DNA from: an uncultured Acidimicrobiales bacterium | GTDB taxonomy: Bacteria > Actinomycetota > Acidimicrobiia > Acidimicrobiales > SZUA-35 | Reading direction: 5' to 3' | Length of the DNA: 5,769 nt | Assembly: GCA_938008925.1 (NCBI GenBank) | Contig: CALLIQ010000288.1 | Coordinates: 1-5,769, forward strand | Shown: positions 5,258 to 5,769 of the stretch, piece by piece | Position numbering within the stretch: position 1 is the stretch's first letter | Layout: each line of letters opens with the position of its first letter | Translations under genes and position numbers: made by a program | The notes under the pieces: model-generated | The model's database searches: none | The model's input: the letters and a program-made list of their open reading frames with translations, nothing else | Told to the model about the DNA's origin: nothing

Positions 5258-5769
<512 letters not shown>

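Overview
The window is GC-rich throughout, with NNC/NNG-biased codons in every gene, GTG starts, 4-nt start/stop overlaps and one promoter set for leaderless transcription. This points to an actinobacterium. The nickel superoxide dismutase closely resembles the marine cyanobacterial type as I recall it. Together with the phenylacetate genes and the acidic proteins, this suggests an aquatic Acidimicrobiia-like organism (Ilumatobacter type); this placement is inference.

Layout. 1-193: a 53-bp tandem repeat, three full copies plus a partial one, each with a small hairpin, running off the left edge. 200-658 (-): nickel superoxide dismutase precursor, whose stop codon lies inside a strong hairpin that shares an arm with the last repeat. 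748-1185 and 1182-1667 (+): a PaaI-type hotdog thioesterase and a MarR-family regulator, overlapping by 4 nt. 1701-1757: a short palindrome and a 13-bp tandem repeat between convergent genes. 1746-2405 and 2422-3816 (-): an ECF-like sigma factor downstream of a transmembrane Ser/Thr protein kinase in one operon. 3817-3925: a divergent control region rich in direct and inverted repeats. 3926-5179 (+): a predicted lipoprotein with an acidic Ser/Thr-rich linker and two beta-sandwich-like domains. 5207-5257: a near-perfect 28-bp palindrome overlapping the -35 box of an apparent leaderless promoter. 5258-5769 (+, cut by the right edge): phenylacetate-CoA ligase PaaK.

How the genes may work together. 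PaaI and PaaK belong to aerobic phenylacetyl-CoA catabolism, and the MarR protein is a natural candidate to regulate them. Between them lies what looks like a self-contained envelope-signalling module: a surface lipoprotein, a kinase with an outward-facing Ig/PKD-like sensor domain, and a sigma factor with no anti-sigma gene beside it. This resembles known kinase-controlled ECF sigma systems and is the most interesting part of the window. The kinase-to-sigma link rests on gene order and domain content, not on direct evidence.
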